DNA of 64,000 nucleotides from Pseudomonas baetica (GCF_019733355.1 NZ_JAIHLQ010000016.1:216373-280372), one strand, 5' to 3'. Shown: positions 16,745-26,608, numbered from the stretch's first letter. The notes: generated by a model not told the origin, from the sequence alone. Made by a program: numbers and translations.

Positions 16745-19700
16745 CTATAGCTTCTCCACGTTGACCAGGAATGACTTGGATTCCGGGGTCTGGGTGTTGC
16801 CATCGCCGAGGAACGGCACCAGGGTGTTGGTCAGGTATCCGTGACGCGTCAGCCCGGTGAACCCCCAGTGAAGCGGGATGCCGATCTGGTGCACTACCTG
16901 GCCATTGACCTGCAACGGACGGATTCTTTTGGTCACCACAGCCACCGCTTCAATGAAGCCGCGCTTGCAACTGACCCGTACCCGATCACCGGCAGCGATG
17001 CCCTTCTCTTTCGCCAGCACTTCGCCGATCTCGACAAACTGCTCGGGCTGGGTAATCGCGTTCAACTTGCAGTGCTTGCTCCAGAAGTGGAAATGCTCGG
17101 TGAGCCGGTAGCTGGTGCCCGCGTAGGGGAAATCCTTGGCCTCGCCGAGGCTGTCCCAGACCGAATCAAAGATCCGCGCCGCCGGGTTGCTGGTAGCGTT
17201 CTTGTTCTGCGGGTGCAGCGGATTGATGCCAATCGGCGTTTCGAACGGTTCGTAATGCTCGGGGAATGGCCCTTCGGTCATCTTGTCGACGGCGAAGAAC
17301 CGCGCCACGCCCTCGGGGTTCATGATGAACGGGTTCATCCCGGCTTCTGGCGGTATGTCAGCCTTGTAGTCCGGCACATCGGTGCCGCCCCAGGTTTTGC
17401 CGTTCCACCACACCAAGCGCTTTTTCGGATCCCACGGCTTGCCAGCAACGTCCGCCGACGCGCGGTTGTAGAGAATCCGCCGGTTGGCCGGCCAGGCCCA
17501 CGCCCAGCCCAGATGCTGGTGCATGCCATAGGGGTCGGCATTGTCACGCCGGGCCATCTGGTTGCCGGCCTCGGTCCAACTGCCGGCAAAAATCCAGCAG
17601 CCGGACGCGGTGCTGCCATCGTCCTTGAGCTGGGCGAACCCGGCCAGTTGCATATTGCCCTTGATCGTCGCGCCGCTGGCATCGTTGAAGTCTGTCGTGG
17701 CGTAGCCGTTTATCTCCTTGGCGATTTCCTCGGGGGAAGGTTCAGTGGCAATTTTGTAGGGCCAGGACAGTTTCAACAGCGGATCGGCGAAAGTGCCACC
17801 GTTTGCCGCATAGCGCTGGCGCAGACGCAGGAACAACTCGCTCATGATCTGGATGTCCGTGCGCGCTTCGCCGGGTCCATCCGCCCCCTTCCAGTGCCAT
17901 TGCAACCAACGACTGCTGTTGACCAGCGAGCCATCTTCTTCGGCAAAGCAGGTGGTTGGCAGGCGGATCACTTCGGTCTGGATGTCGGCGCTTTTCACAT
18001 CGTTGTAAGGGCCGACGTTTTCCCAGAACTGCGAGGTTTCGGTGGCCAGCGGGTCCATCACCACCAACCATTTCAACTTGGCCAGTGCCGCCATCACCCG
18101 GTTCTTGTCCGGCAGCGCGGCAATCGGGTTGAACCCCTGGCACATGTAGCCGTTGACTTTGCCCAGACTCATCAGGTCGAACATCTTGAGGATGTCGTAA
18201 TTGGGGATGTCGAGTTTCGGCAGGTAGTCGTAACACCACTGGTTCTCGACGGTGGCATTGGCGCCGTACCAGGCCTTCATCAGGCTGACGTGAAACTTGC
18301 TGTAGTTCTGCCAGTAGGACAACTGCCCAGGGCGCAGCGGTTTTTGCGTGCGTTTGGTGATGTAGGCGTTGTAGTCCTGCTCGGCGTCTTGCGGCAGCGT
18401 CAAGTAACCCGGCAGCAAGTTGGACAGCAAGCCCAGATCCGTCAGGCCCTGAATATTGGAGTGTCCGCGCAAGGCATTGACGCCACCGCCCGGCATACCC
18501 ACGTTGCCTAACAGAAGCTGCACCATCGCCGCACTGCGAATGATCTGCGAACCGGTCGAGTGCTGTGTCCAGCCCAGGGCGTAGAGAATCGTCATGGTCT
18601 TGCCCGGCTGGGCGCACGTAGCAATTTCGCCCCAGATTTTTTGCATCGCATCGACCGGCATGCCGCAAATCTGGCTCGCCAGTTCGATGTTGTAGCGGCT
18701 GTAATGCTGCTTCATCAATTGATAGACGCAGCGCGGGTCCTGCAGCGTTGGGTCGATTTTGACGAAACCGTCCTCACCGATTTCATAGCCCCACCCGGAC
18801 TTGTCGGTGTAACTGCGCTTGGCCGCATCGTAGCCACTGAAAATCCCATCTTCGAAGCCGTACCCGGCTTTGACAATGAACGACACGTCGGTGTAGTTGC
18901 GCACGTATTCGTGCTGGATCTTGTCCTCGGTCAGCAGGTAATTGATCAACCCGCCCATGAAAGCAATGTCGGTGCCGGTGCGGATCGGGGCGTAATAATC
19001 GGCCACCGACGCCGTGCGGGTAAAACGCGGATCGACCACGATCAGCCGCGCAGCGTTATGCGCTTTGGCTTCGGTCACCCATTTGAAGCCGCACGGATGG
19101 GCTTCTGCTGTGTTGCCGCCCATCACCAGAACCAGATTCGCGTTGGCGATATCGGTCCAGGTATTGGTCATGGCACCACGGCCGTACGTCGGGGCAAGAC
19201 TTGCCACCGTCGGGCCGTGTCAGACACGCGCCTGGTTATCGAACCCCAACATGCCGAGACTGCGGATGACCTTGTGCGTCATGTACCCCGCTTCGTTGGA
19301 CGAAGCGGAAGCCGCAAGAAACCCGGTGGTGAGCCAGCGATTGACCGTTTCGCCTTTTTCGTTCTGCTCGACGAAATTGGCGTCGCGGTCGGCTTTCATC
19401 AAGTCGGCGATGCGATCCAGCGCTTGATCCCAACTGATCCGCGTCCACTCGCTACTGCCTGGCTTCCGCGTTTGCGGATACAACAAGCGGCCCGGGCTGT
19501 GAATGAAGTCCAGCAGGCCCGCGCCTTTTGGACAGAGGGTGCCACGGTTGACCGGGTGGTCGGCGTCGCCCTCGATATGGATGATATTTTGCGCGACGTT
19601 CTTCGCAGCATCGCCCTGGCTGTACATGATCAAACCGCAACCGACCGAGCAATACGGGCAGGTGTTGCGGGTTTCATGGGTGTGGGCAAGCTTGAAGTGG

Positions 19701-19810
19701 CGCACCTGCTCGGCGAAGGCAAGCGTCGGGGCCATGCCCAACGCGCCCAGGCTTGAGCCTGCAAGGCCGATACCGACGACCTTGAAGAACTGACGACGGC
19801 TGAGATCCAT
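16745..19810 (-). CDS. fdnG: Selenocysteine formate dehydrogenase alpha subunit (UGA at 19220-19222)
   Basis: This is the catalytic molybdenum (bis-MGD) subunit that oxidises formate to CO2 in the periplasm. The frame is broken by one TGA at 19220-19222; reading it as selenocysteine gives a continuous 1021-residue protein with Sec at position 197, matching known FdnG proteins. Context is NQARV-Sec-HGPTVASLAP. The N-terminus has a Tat signal with SRRQFFK followed by a hydrophobic stretch and a cleavage site near AFAEQ. The [4Fe-4S] motif is CPYCSVGC. Molybdopterin-binding and C-terminal beta-barrel regions fill the rest. It is the first gene of the fdn-fdhE-sel unit. The presence of SelA, SelB and selC immediately downstream supports real recoding rather than decay. 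Confidence 0.95.
19181..19222 (-). promoter_or_regulatory. Bacterial SECIS element in fdnG
   Basis: Directly after the UGA, the minus strand folds into a hairpin with GGCA/TGCC closing an AGTCT loop (bases 19193-19205) and a lower stem toward the UGA. The loop and its distance of about 17 bases from UGA match the SECIS of E. coli formate dehydrogenase mRNAs, which SelB binds. Confidence 0.85.
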
Positions 19811-20131
19811 CGTGCACTCCTGATCAGGTGAAACCCGGTAATGGTGCCGGGTTGTATCTGGACAATCACGGTTGCGGCAGAATGACTGCCGGCTTTTTCA
19901 CTGTAGACAAAGACCCTGCCACCTGTGTGAAAACCGACCGTCGGCCGGTTGTCGAGCGACCTCATGGCTTCATCCAAAACCTCACGGGCGCTGGTTTGCC
20001 AGCGATAGCGGTTTGTCATGCCCCCTCAATATTGACTGTGCCGAAGCCATCGCGGGCAAGCCAACTCCCACCGGGATCGTGTTGGGCTTAGAATGGCCGA
20101 CAGAATTAACCCCGCCTTCACGAGACCGCGC
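19811..20131. other. Gap between fdnG and the C-S lyase gene, with REP-like pair
   Basis: About 320 bases separate the divergent genes and must hold both promoters. Facing REP-like units sit at about 19990-20072 (CTGGTTTGCCAGCGATAGC and, inverted, ATCGCGGGCAAGCC). I see no convincing anaerobic (Anr/FNR-type) box in the remaining sequence. Confidence 0.5.
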
Positions 20132-21280
20132 ATGACTTTTGACTTTGATCAGGTATTCGACCGCCACAACACCGGCAGCACCAAGTGGAGCCGCTATGCA
20201 GCCGACGTGTTGCCTATGTGGGTCGCTGATATGGATTTCGCCGCGCCACCGGTTGTCATCGAGGCCCTGCAGCAGCGCTTGCTGCATCCGTTGGTGGGTT
20301 ACAGCGTGGCCCAGGACAACCTGCGCGAAGCCATCGTTGCCGACCTCTGGAACAAATTCGCCTGGCAGGTCAAACCGCAAGAGCTGATCTTCCTGCCGGG
20401 CGTTGAGTCGGGCTTCAACATGGCGCTCAAAGCCTTGGTTCAGTCTCAGCAGAACGTCGTGGTACAAGTGCCGAACTATCCGCCGCTGCGTCACGCGCCG
20501 GGCCATTGGGGCTTGAACAAGGTTGAGCTGGAATTCACGCCGCAGGCCGACGGCACCTACGCCACACCACTGGATAGCCTGCGTGATTCGCTGAACGGCG
20601 GCGGCGCCCTGCTGTTGAGCAACCCGCACAACCCGATCGGCAAAGTGTTCGGCCGCGAAGAGTTGCAAGCGGTGGCGGACATCTGTGTTGCGCAGGACGC
20701 CTGGATCATCTCCGATGAAATCCACGCCGAACTGTGCTTCGACGGTCGCGTACACATTCCGACCGCGTCCCTGAGCCCGGAAATCGCTCAGCGCACCATC
20801 ACCCTGATGTCAGCGAGCAAGGCTTACAACATCGCCGGCCTCAAAACCTCGTTCATGATCATTCAGGACGCCGCGCTGCGTGAACGCGTCAACCATGCCC
20901 GTTGCGGCATGGTCGACAGCGTCAATCCGCTGGGCATGGAAGCGACTCGCGTGGCCTACAGCGAAGCCGGCCCATGGCTCGCCGAGATGAAAACCTACCT
21001 GCAGGCCAACCGGGATTATCTGGTTGAGGCCGTGCGCAGCCGCTTGCCGGGCGTGACCATGAATGTGCCGCAGGGCACTTATCTGGCCTGGCTCGATTGC
21101 TCGGCGCTGGATCTGGCCAACCCGCAGCAGTTTTTCCTTGAGCAGGCCAAGGTAGGGTTGAGCGCCGGTCTGGATTTTGGCGACCACAGCCAACAGTTCG
21201 TACGCCTGAACTTTGGATGCCCGCGATCAATGCTCGAAGAAGGTATTGCGCGCATGGAGCGGGCACTGGCCAACCGCTGA
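20132..21280 (+). CDS. MalY/PatB-family cystathionine beta-lyase (aminotransferase fold)
   Basis: This is a pyridoxal-phosphate enzyme of fold type I, 382 residues. MalY/PatB members cleave C-S bonds of cystathionine or cysteine, giving homocysteine or sulfide plus pyruvate. Family marks are the N-terminal block LPMWVADMDFAAPP, the NPHNPIGKVF segment, ISDEIHAEL for cofactor contact, and the Schiff-base lysine in SASKAYNIAGLK (about Lys230). The late arginine region is RLNFGCPRSMLEEG. I chose the ATG at 20132; an in-frame ATG at 20093 would add 13 residues outside the family start. It is not in an obvious operon. The class I fold also covers aminotransferases, so the beta-lyase role is inferred from the subfamily motifs. 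Confidence 0.87.
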   Translation: MTFDFDQVFDRHNTGSTKWSRYAADVLPMWVADMDFAAPPVVIEALQQRLLHPLVGYSVAQDNLREAIVADLWNKFAWQVKPQELIFLPGVESGFNMALKALVQSQQNVVVQVPNYPPLRHAPGHWGLNKVELEFTPQADGTYATPLDSLRDSLNGGGALLLSNPHNPIGKVFGREELQAVADICVAQDAWIISDEIHAELCFDGRVHIPTASLSPEIAQRTITLMSASKAYNIAGLKTSFMIIQDAALRERVNHARCGMVDSVNPLGMEATRVAYSEAGPWLAEMKTYLQANRDYLVEAVRSRLPGVTMNVPQGTYLAWLDCSALDLANPQQFFLEQAKVGLSAGLDFGDHSQQFVRLNFGCPRSMLEEGIARMERALANR

Positions 21281-21421
21281 ATCTGAAAGCATCGCGAACC
21301 TGCTGCACGGCATCAGCGCACAACCGATCCTTGCCGGCCCTGAACAACGCAAAAACCAAAAACCGAAAGTCTTCAGCAAAAAAATGGATCTCTCGCGGAT
21401 TCTCAGTGGTCACAACCATAA

Positions 21422-21448
21422 CCCCTCGCCGGGTGTCACCGGCGGGGC
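21422..21448. other. Stable GC hairpin after the C-S lyase gene
   Basis: CGCCGG (21427-21432) pairs with CCGGCG (21439-21444) around a six-base loop, extended by CCCC/GGGG. No T-run follows, so it is only a possible terminator or mRNA end. Confidence 0.4.
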
Positions 21449-21516
21449 CCGGCAGGTTCGGTTCCCGTTTGGCAAAAGGCCTATGAAAAGGAACCCCGAA
21501 GATTAAGGTTATGGTC

Positions 21517-21810
21517 ATGAAAGAATGCTCGACTCCTGCGCAAATCAAGGCATGCAGGGCTTTGGCCCTGGAACGCAATCGTCAATTGTTCGAAGAAGCG
21601 CAGGCGCTGAATCGAGCGTCGCATGAATTACTCGAAGCCGGGCAACTGGATCTCGAACAGTTTGAGCACTACAGGGCCTTGCGCCGAAAAGCCGATGTGA
21701 AGTTCGCCGATGCCATTGAGCACCTGTGCGTATTGAATGAAGATTTCCCGCCGATTCCGATGTCGGTACAGAACTCGCAGGGGTTGCGTCGCCAGCTTGA
21801 GACCAGTTGA
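21517..21810 (+). CDS. Small conserved-looking protein of unknown function
   Basis: This soluble protein of 97 residues is rich in charged helices (RALALERNRQLFEEAQALNR and later an EHYRALRRKAD stretch) and looks like an all-alpha, possibly coiled-coil protein. I do not recognise a family. The ATG at 21517 is preferred over the ATG at 21511 because TAAGG lies seven to eight bases before it. A strong bidirectional terminator follows 13 bases after the stop. The neighbours give no clear functional hint. Confidence 0.65.
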   Translation: MKECSTPAQIKACRALALERNRQLFEEAQALNRASHELLEAGQLDLEQFEHYRALRRKADVKFADAIEHLCVLNEDFPPIPMSVQNSQGLRRQLETS

Positions 21811-21823
21811 TGATCAAACGACA

Positions 21824-21859
21824 AAGAAAAGCCCGGCCTTCGTCGCCGGGCTTTTCTAT
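21824..21859. terminator. Bidirectional terminator
   Basis: AGAAAAGCCCGGC, a short loop, then GCCGGGCTTTTCT: the stem has A-rich and T-rich flanks and lies between two convergent genes, ending both. Confidence 0.9.
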
Positions 21860-21868
21860 GTCGTTTGA

Positions 21869-22414
21869 TCAGCTCCCCGGATTCGTGAACTGTATGTACA
21901 CCGAATAACTGCCCAGCAGCACCCAAAACGTCGCAAAGATCCACGGCGTGCGCAGAGAAAACAGCAACGACTTGCGATAGCCCTTATGACTGGATTCCGT
22001 TTCACTGAACAGCGGTGACTCGTCATAGGCCAAGCCCATCAGCGGCTCGCTGAGCAATAAATGGCTTTGCTTGAAGTGCCAGTGATCAATGATCTCGTAC
22101 GCCGCACGAATCCCCGGCCAGGCGTTGAGCGAACTGAGCAGCCCGAGTAGCGCCAGAAACGCCGGCACCACCAGGGTAAACAACTTGCCCCACTCCGGAT
22201 TGAGGTTGGACATGCACGAAGCAAAGGCAATCACCAGAAACGACTGTGCGGCCAGATAAGCGTCAGTGCGATTGGCGAGAATGCTGGTTTCGTACTGGAT
22301 CTCCCGGCGATAGAAATCCAGCCGTTCCTTGGGCGAACCGAACATCTTGGCGTCATGTTCGGTCAGGGTTTCTTCAGCGGTCGGCTGGGTCAATATGCGA
22401 GACAAGGGACGCAC
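21869..22414 (-). CDS. Small membrane protein with three predicted helices
   Basis: The protein has 181 residues. A charged N-terminal helix (about 1-45, with ERLDFYRREIQYE) is followed by hydrophobic segments at roughly 52-72 (AAQSFLVIAFASCM), 78-100 (LFTLVVPAFLALLGLL) and 155-176 (IFATFWVLLGSYSVYI). A cytoplasmic loop of about 50 residues lies between the second and third. I cannot name the family. The gene converges on the small helical protein across a shared terminator. The helicase gene ends 74 bases upstream on the same strand, so read-through co-transcription is possible. Confidence 0.65.
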   Translation of the reverse strand: MRPLSRILTQPTAEETLTEHDAKMFGSPKERLDFYRREIQYETSILANRTDAYLAAQSFLVIAFASCMSNLNPEWGKLFTLVVPAFLALLGLLSSLNAWPGIRAAYEIIDHWHFKQSHLLLSEPLMGLAYDESPLFSETESSHKGYRKSLLFSLRTPWIFATFWVLLGSYSVYIQFTNPGS

Positions 22415-22487
22415 GCTCCGGAGCGGGGGGAACCGTTTAGAAGCATCGCGTTACGCACTAGTTCAGACGGATTTACCGGGGCGTCAT

Positions 22488-24767
22488 TCAATCCGGTTGC
22501 GCAGGCGCTTCGTTATGGATGGCCCACCAGCGTGGCAACAACTGTTTGATCCGACTCTCGGCAAAGCGGTCGTCGATCAGCATCACCATGCCGCGATCCT
22601 CGCGGGTGCGGATCACGCGCCCGGCCGCCTGGACGACTTTCTGCACGCCAGGGAACAGGTAGGTGTAGTCGTAACCGGCACCGAAAATCGCCGCCATGCG
22701 TCGTTTCAACTGTTCATTGACCGGATTGAGTTGCGCCAGTCCCAGCGTGGCGATGAACGCGCCGATCAGCCGAGCGCCCGGCAAGTCGATACCCTCGCCG
22801 AAGGCTCCGCCCAAGACCGCAAAGCCAACGCCCTGACTCTCGGCGGTGAATTGATCGAGAAAGGCCTGCCGCGCCCCTTCGACCATGCCTCGCGACTGCT
22901 GCCACAGGGTGATAGTTGGGTGCCGTTCGGCCAGTAACATTGCCACCTGTTGCAGGTAATCGAAACTGCTGAAGAACGCCAGATAGTTGCCCGGACGCTC
23001 GCTGAACTGCTGGGCGATCAGTTCGACAATGGGCTCCAGCGATGCCTGACGATGATTGAAGCGGGTCGAAATCCGGCTGATGACCTGCACCTGCAACTGC
23101 TCGGCGCTGAACGGCGACTCGACGTCAATCCATACGGTGTCGGCCGGCGTGCCGAGCAAATCGGCGTAATAGTGGCGCGGGCTCAGCGTGGCGGAAAACA
23201 GCACGCAGCTTCGCGCCGCTTTCAGGCGCGGGCCAATGAACGCCGCCGGCACCACGTTGCGCAGGCACAGTTGCGATAGCGGGCGTTTACGATCGAGGTC
23301 GCGCTTACTGATGTCGAACAGGTAATGCGCGTCATACAGTTCCGCCACCCGGGCAAATTGCAGCAAATCGAAGTAGAAGTTCTGCAATCCACTGTCGAGC
23401 CCTTGCGGATGATCATTGAGGTAGTCGCCAATGGCTGCGCTACACAGGGCGATCGCCTGCAGGAGTTTTTCCGGGGCCTTGTCATAGGCCTGATACGGCG
23501 CCAGTTGCGGCGCCTGCAACGCATTCCACTCACGGTTGACCCGTTGCAGGGATTTTTTCAGTGCTTGGGGGGCCGTTTTGCGAACGCTGCCCAGCGTGGC
23601 TTGATCGAGACTGGCGCTGTACATCTGCCGCCCGCGCTCAACGAGGTTGTGTGCTTCGTCGGCCAGGACCGCCACCTTCCACTGATTGAGCTGAGCGAGG
23701 CCGAACAGCAACGCGCTGAAATCGAAGTAATAGTTGTAGTCGGCGATCACCACGTCCGCCCAGCGGGCCATTTCCTGACTCAGGTAATACGGACACACCG
23801 AATGCTGTGCAGCGACTTCACGCATCGCCGCTTGATCGAGCCGGCGGATTCGACTGGCGGCTTCACGGGCGGCCGGCAAGCGATCATAAAAGCCCTGGGC
23901 CAACGGACAGGACTCGCCGTGACAGGCCTTGTCCGGGTGTTCGCAGGCCTTGTCCCGAGCAACCATCTCCAGCACGCGCAAGGGCAAGGTGGCCGATTGA
24001 TCGAACAACACCTGACTGGCGTCCAGCGCCAGTTTGCGCCCCGGTGTCTTGGCGGTCAGAAAGAACACTTTGTCCAGTTGCTGCGGTGCCAACGCCTTGA
24101 GCACCGGGAACAGCGTGCCGAGGGTTTTGCCGATCCCTGTGGGCGCTTGCGCCATCAGACAACGGCCTGTGCTGATAGCCTTGAAGACCGATTCCGCCAG
24201 ATGGCGTTGCCCCGGACGAAAATCCGCATGGGGAAACGCCAATTGCTGCGCGGACAGATTACGCGCCTCGCGATGCGCCATTTCCTGTTCGGCCCAACGC
24301 AGGAACAAAGCGCATTGCTGCTCAAAAAAAACCTGCAAGGCCTGGGCGCTGAACGCTTCCAGCAGGCAGGTTTCCTTCTCGCTGACGATGTCGAAATACA
24401 CCAACGCCAGATTGATCTGCTCAAGTTGCAGTTTGCAGCACATCAGCCAGCCGTAGACCTTCGCCTGCGCCCAGTGCAACTGGCGGTGATTGGCCGGTTG
24501 TTTGCTCAGATCGCCGCGGTAGGTTTTGACTTCTTCGAGGCAGTTTTGCGCCGGGTCGTAGCCATCCGCCCTGCCCTTGACCTTCAACTGGCGGAACTCA
24601 CCTTCCAGTGCCACTTCGCTTTGATAGGTGTCGCTGCGCCTGGACGCGACGGTGCGATGGCCGGCCATGCCTTCGAGTGCCGTCGGTGACGGCGTGAAGC
24701 GCAGGTCGAGGTCGCCGGTCTTGGCGGTGAACTCACACAGCGCGCGCACCGCAACGCTGTAGCTCAA
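22488..24767 (-). CDS. XPD/DinG-family ATP-dependent DNA helicase
   Basis: This superfamily 2 helicase of about 759 residues has iron-sulfur-type motifs. The N-terminal region (to about residue 170) has a PD-(D/E)XK nuclease look, with NCLEEVKTYRG supplying the ExK pair. The helicase shows Walker A MAQAPTGIGKT, four spaced cysteines typical of the Fe-S domain (ACEH, KACHG, ESCPL, SVCPYY), the DEAH box ADEAHNL, and motif VI QAAGRVIRTREDRG. Such enzymes unwind DNA in a 5'-3' direction during repair. The gene overlaps the FAN1-type nuclease gene: a TTG start at 24767 shares bases with its TGA and has GGAG eight bases before it; an ATG at 24785 is an alternative. The close coupling suggests joint action in crosslink or flap repair. 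Confidence 0.88.
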   Translation of the reverse strand: MSYSVAVRALCEFTAKTGDLDLRFTPSPTALEGMAGHRTVASRRSDTYQSEVALEGEFRQLKVKGRADGYDPAQNCLEEVKTYRGDLSKQPANHRQLHWAQAKVYGWLMCCKLQLEQINLALVYFDIVSEKETCLLEAFSAQALQVFFEQQCALFLRWAEQEMAHREARNLSAQQLAFPHADFRPGQRHLAESVFKAISTGRCLMAQAPTGIGKTLGTLFPVLKALAPQQLDKVFFLTAKTPGRKLALDASQVLFDQSATLPLRVLEMVARDKACEHPDKACHGESCPLAQGFYDRLPAAREAASRIRRLDQAAMREVAAQHSVCPYYLSQEMARWADVVIADYNYYFDFSALLFGLAQLNQWKVAVLADEAHNLVERGRQMYSASLDQATLGSVRKTAPQALKKSLQRVNREWNALQAPQLAPYQAYDKAPEKLLQAIALCSAAIGDYLNDHPQGLDSGLQNFYFDLLQFARVAELYDAHYLFDISKRDLDRKRPLSQLCLRNVVPAAFIGPRLKAARSCVLFSATLSPRHYYADLLGTPADTVWIDVESPFSAEQLQVQVISRISTRFNHRQASLEPIVELIAQQFSERPGNYLAFFSSFDYLQQVAMLLAERHPTITLWQQSRGMVEGARQAFLDQFTAESQGVGFAVLGGAFGEGIDLPGARLIGAFIATLGLAQLNPVNEQLKRRMAAIFGAGYDYTYLFPGVQKVVQAAGRVIRTREDRGMVMLIDDRFAESRIKQLLPRWWAIHNEAPAQPD

Positions 24768-26416
24768 GCGCTCTGCTCCGCCCATTGCACGTAACACACG
24801 GCAACCGGCATCTGGTGTTGGTGGCAAAACTCCAGCCAGCGCAGTTGGTTGTCCTGCAAGCGGTCGCCAGGACCTTTGACTTCGATCATTCGATAGGTTT
24901 TGTGCTGCGGCCAGAACTGGATCAGGTCCGGCATGCCGGTACGGTTGGCTTTGATGTCGAGCAGCAAACGCTGGAACCAGTGTTTGAGGTGTTCGGCGGG
25001 CAGGCAGGCCAGCGCCTGCTCCAGTAATTCTTCATTCAATGCGCCCCAGAACACGAACGGCGACTGTATGCCCCACTTGGCGACAAAGCGCTCGCGGATG
25101 GTTACGGCATAACGGCCGTCCTCCAACTCCGCGAGGCAGGCTTGAAACACGTCGGCGCGGCGTTGCTGGAAGTCTTCATTGAGCAGGTCCACCGGCCCGC
25201 GCTGAAACGGGTGAAAGAACGCCCCCGGCAACGGCGCGAATATCGCCGGCCAGCAGAGCAGCCCGAACAATGAGTTGATCAGGCTGTTTTCAACGTAATG
25301 CACCGGGCCTTCTTCGTCATGCAAGTGCGCCTGCACGTAATACTCCACCGACAGCGCGGGATCGCTGCGCGGCAACTGCAGATCCAGGCGCTCCACTGGT
25401 TTCGCCACCGCACGTTTGAGCGGCGGGCCACCGAGTTTGCGTCGCAACCGCGGCAAAATCCGTTGCAGGCCTTGCTGCTCGGCAGCGCTTTCGGGTGTTT
25501 GTTCGGCGAGCGTGGCGAGTTCCAGCGCCCGGCCGTATTCGCTGCAGCGTTCCAGTACGCGGATCATCCGCAAGCGAGCGCCGGGATAGGCGCAATCGCG
25601 ATAGACAGTCAGGGCCAAAGCAAACTCGCTGATGCGTTCGCAGTATTGGGCGATCTGGAACAACACCTTGCCGCGTCGCCGTTGCAGCCAGGGGTTGTCG
25701 AAGTGCAAGGCGCTGACCTGCCCGACAATGGTTTCCAGTGGCTCACCGGCCTCGAAGCGCAATTGGCAGTGGTGCAGAAACAGACACGCGTCGACGTCCT
25801 CACGGCTGCGCAGACCACGGGAATCGGCGCAGAACTCGACTTTTTCGTAGGTAAAGATGCCGAGGTCAGCCAACACGAATTCGGACCAGTCCTGATACAG
25901 GTTGCCGAAAAACATCAGTCGCAAGCGATCGCACAGGCCCATGATGGTCAGGCTGAACAAGCGCTCAGCCAGCAGAGGCGCCCAATCGCGCAGGCTTCTG
26001 GCTTCGGTGAACTGCTCGGCGAGCAGCGGCAGCCAGTCGTCCTTGCGGCCCTTGGGTTGCTCGATAAAAGCGCCGAACGCTTGCAAAATCTCGGCCTTGA
26101 GCAACACATCGAACAGCTCAGCCATCGCCAATGGCGCGTGTTCGTCGAGCCAGCCGCAAGCCAGCAACGGTTGTGCCGCGCAGGCGATGTCGCCGATTTC
26201 CGCGTAACGGAGCTTGCCGGCACGAAAATGCACGCCCTTGCGCATCACCATCCGCACCAGCAAGCCCTGTGATGCGCGAGGCAACGATTTGAAGTCGCCG
26301 ATGAACGCGTGCTCCGTTTCGCTCATCACATCGGCATAGCGAAGCTCAAGCCAATCAAGCACTTGCCGGAAGTTGTTGAGGTAATAGAACGGATCATCAA
26401 GGGGATTGGCAGTCAC
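24764..26416 (-). CDS. FAN1-type VRR-NUC nuclease
   Basis: The protein (550 residues) matches bacterial FAN1, a structure-specific nuclease that cuts 5' flaps and helps unhook DNA interstrand crosslinks. The C-terminal VRR-NUC (PD-(D/E)XK) domain has its catalytic residues in GMPDLIQFW and MIEVKGPGDRLQDNQ. Ahead of it lies a long helical region, including a TPR-like part around ALTVYRDCAYPGARLRM and an N-terminal SAP-like stretch around SLPRASQGLLVRMVMRKG. P. aeruginosa FAN1 has nearly the same length. It is the first gene of a two-gene unit with the overlapping helicase. I saw no LexA box in the 190 bases upstream, though I could not search systematically. Confidence 0.88.
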   Translation of the reverse strand: MTANPLDDPFYYLNNFRQVLDWLELRYADVMSETEHAFIGDFKSLPRASQGLLVRMVMRKGVHFRAGKLRYAEIGDIACAAQPLLACGWLDEHAPLAMAELFDVLLKAEILQAFGAFIEQPKGRKDDWLPLLAEQFTEARSLRDWAPLLAERLFSLTIMGLCDRLRLMFFGNLYQDWSEFVLADLGIFTYEKVEFCADSRGLRSREDVDACLFLHHCQLRFEAGEPLETIVGQVSALHFDNPWLQRRRGKVLFQIAQYCERISEFALALTVYRDCAYPGARLRMIRVLERCSEYGRALELATLAEQTPESAAEQQGLQRILPRLRRKLGGPPLKRAVAKPVERLDLQLPRSDPALSVEYYVQAHLHDEEGPVHYVENSLINSLFGLLCWPAIFAPLPGAFFHPFQRGPVDLLNEDFQQRRADVFQACLAELEDGRYAVTIRERFVAKWGIQSPFVFWGALNEELLEQALACLPAEHLKHWFQRLLLDIKANRTGMPDLIQFWPQHKTYRMIEVKGPGDRLQDNQLRWLEFCHQHQMPVAVCYVQWAEQSA

Positions 26417-26608
26417 GGGAATTCAGGGCCACGGCGGACAAATACTGGTTATGCGTACAGATAACAGCTCTGCCCCACCCGGCGCAAACGGAAAAAGATA
26501 AATGGCATTTTTAACCGGTAAATAGAACTTTTCCCGGCGCGATGGCACCAACCGCCTAGGACACCGACAATGCTCGGTATCACGCGAAATGAGGAATTTG
26601 AGGTGGAT

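Noticed and set aside
16841..18511. 556-codon frame antisense to fdnG
   Set aside because: Same reason: low-complexity antisense of a strongly conserved gene.
19207..19222. Stop codon splitting fdnG into two genes
   Set aside because: The TGA is in the known Sec position with a SECIS hairpin and nearby sel genes, so it is recoding and not a nonsense mutation.
23325..24689. 454-codon frame antisense to the helicase
   Set aside because: Antisense shadow without a start signal or recognisable domain.
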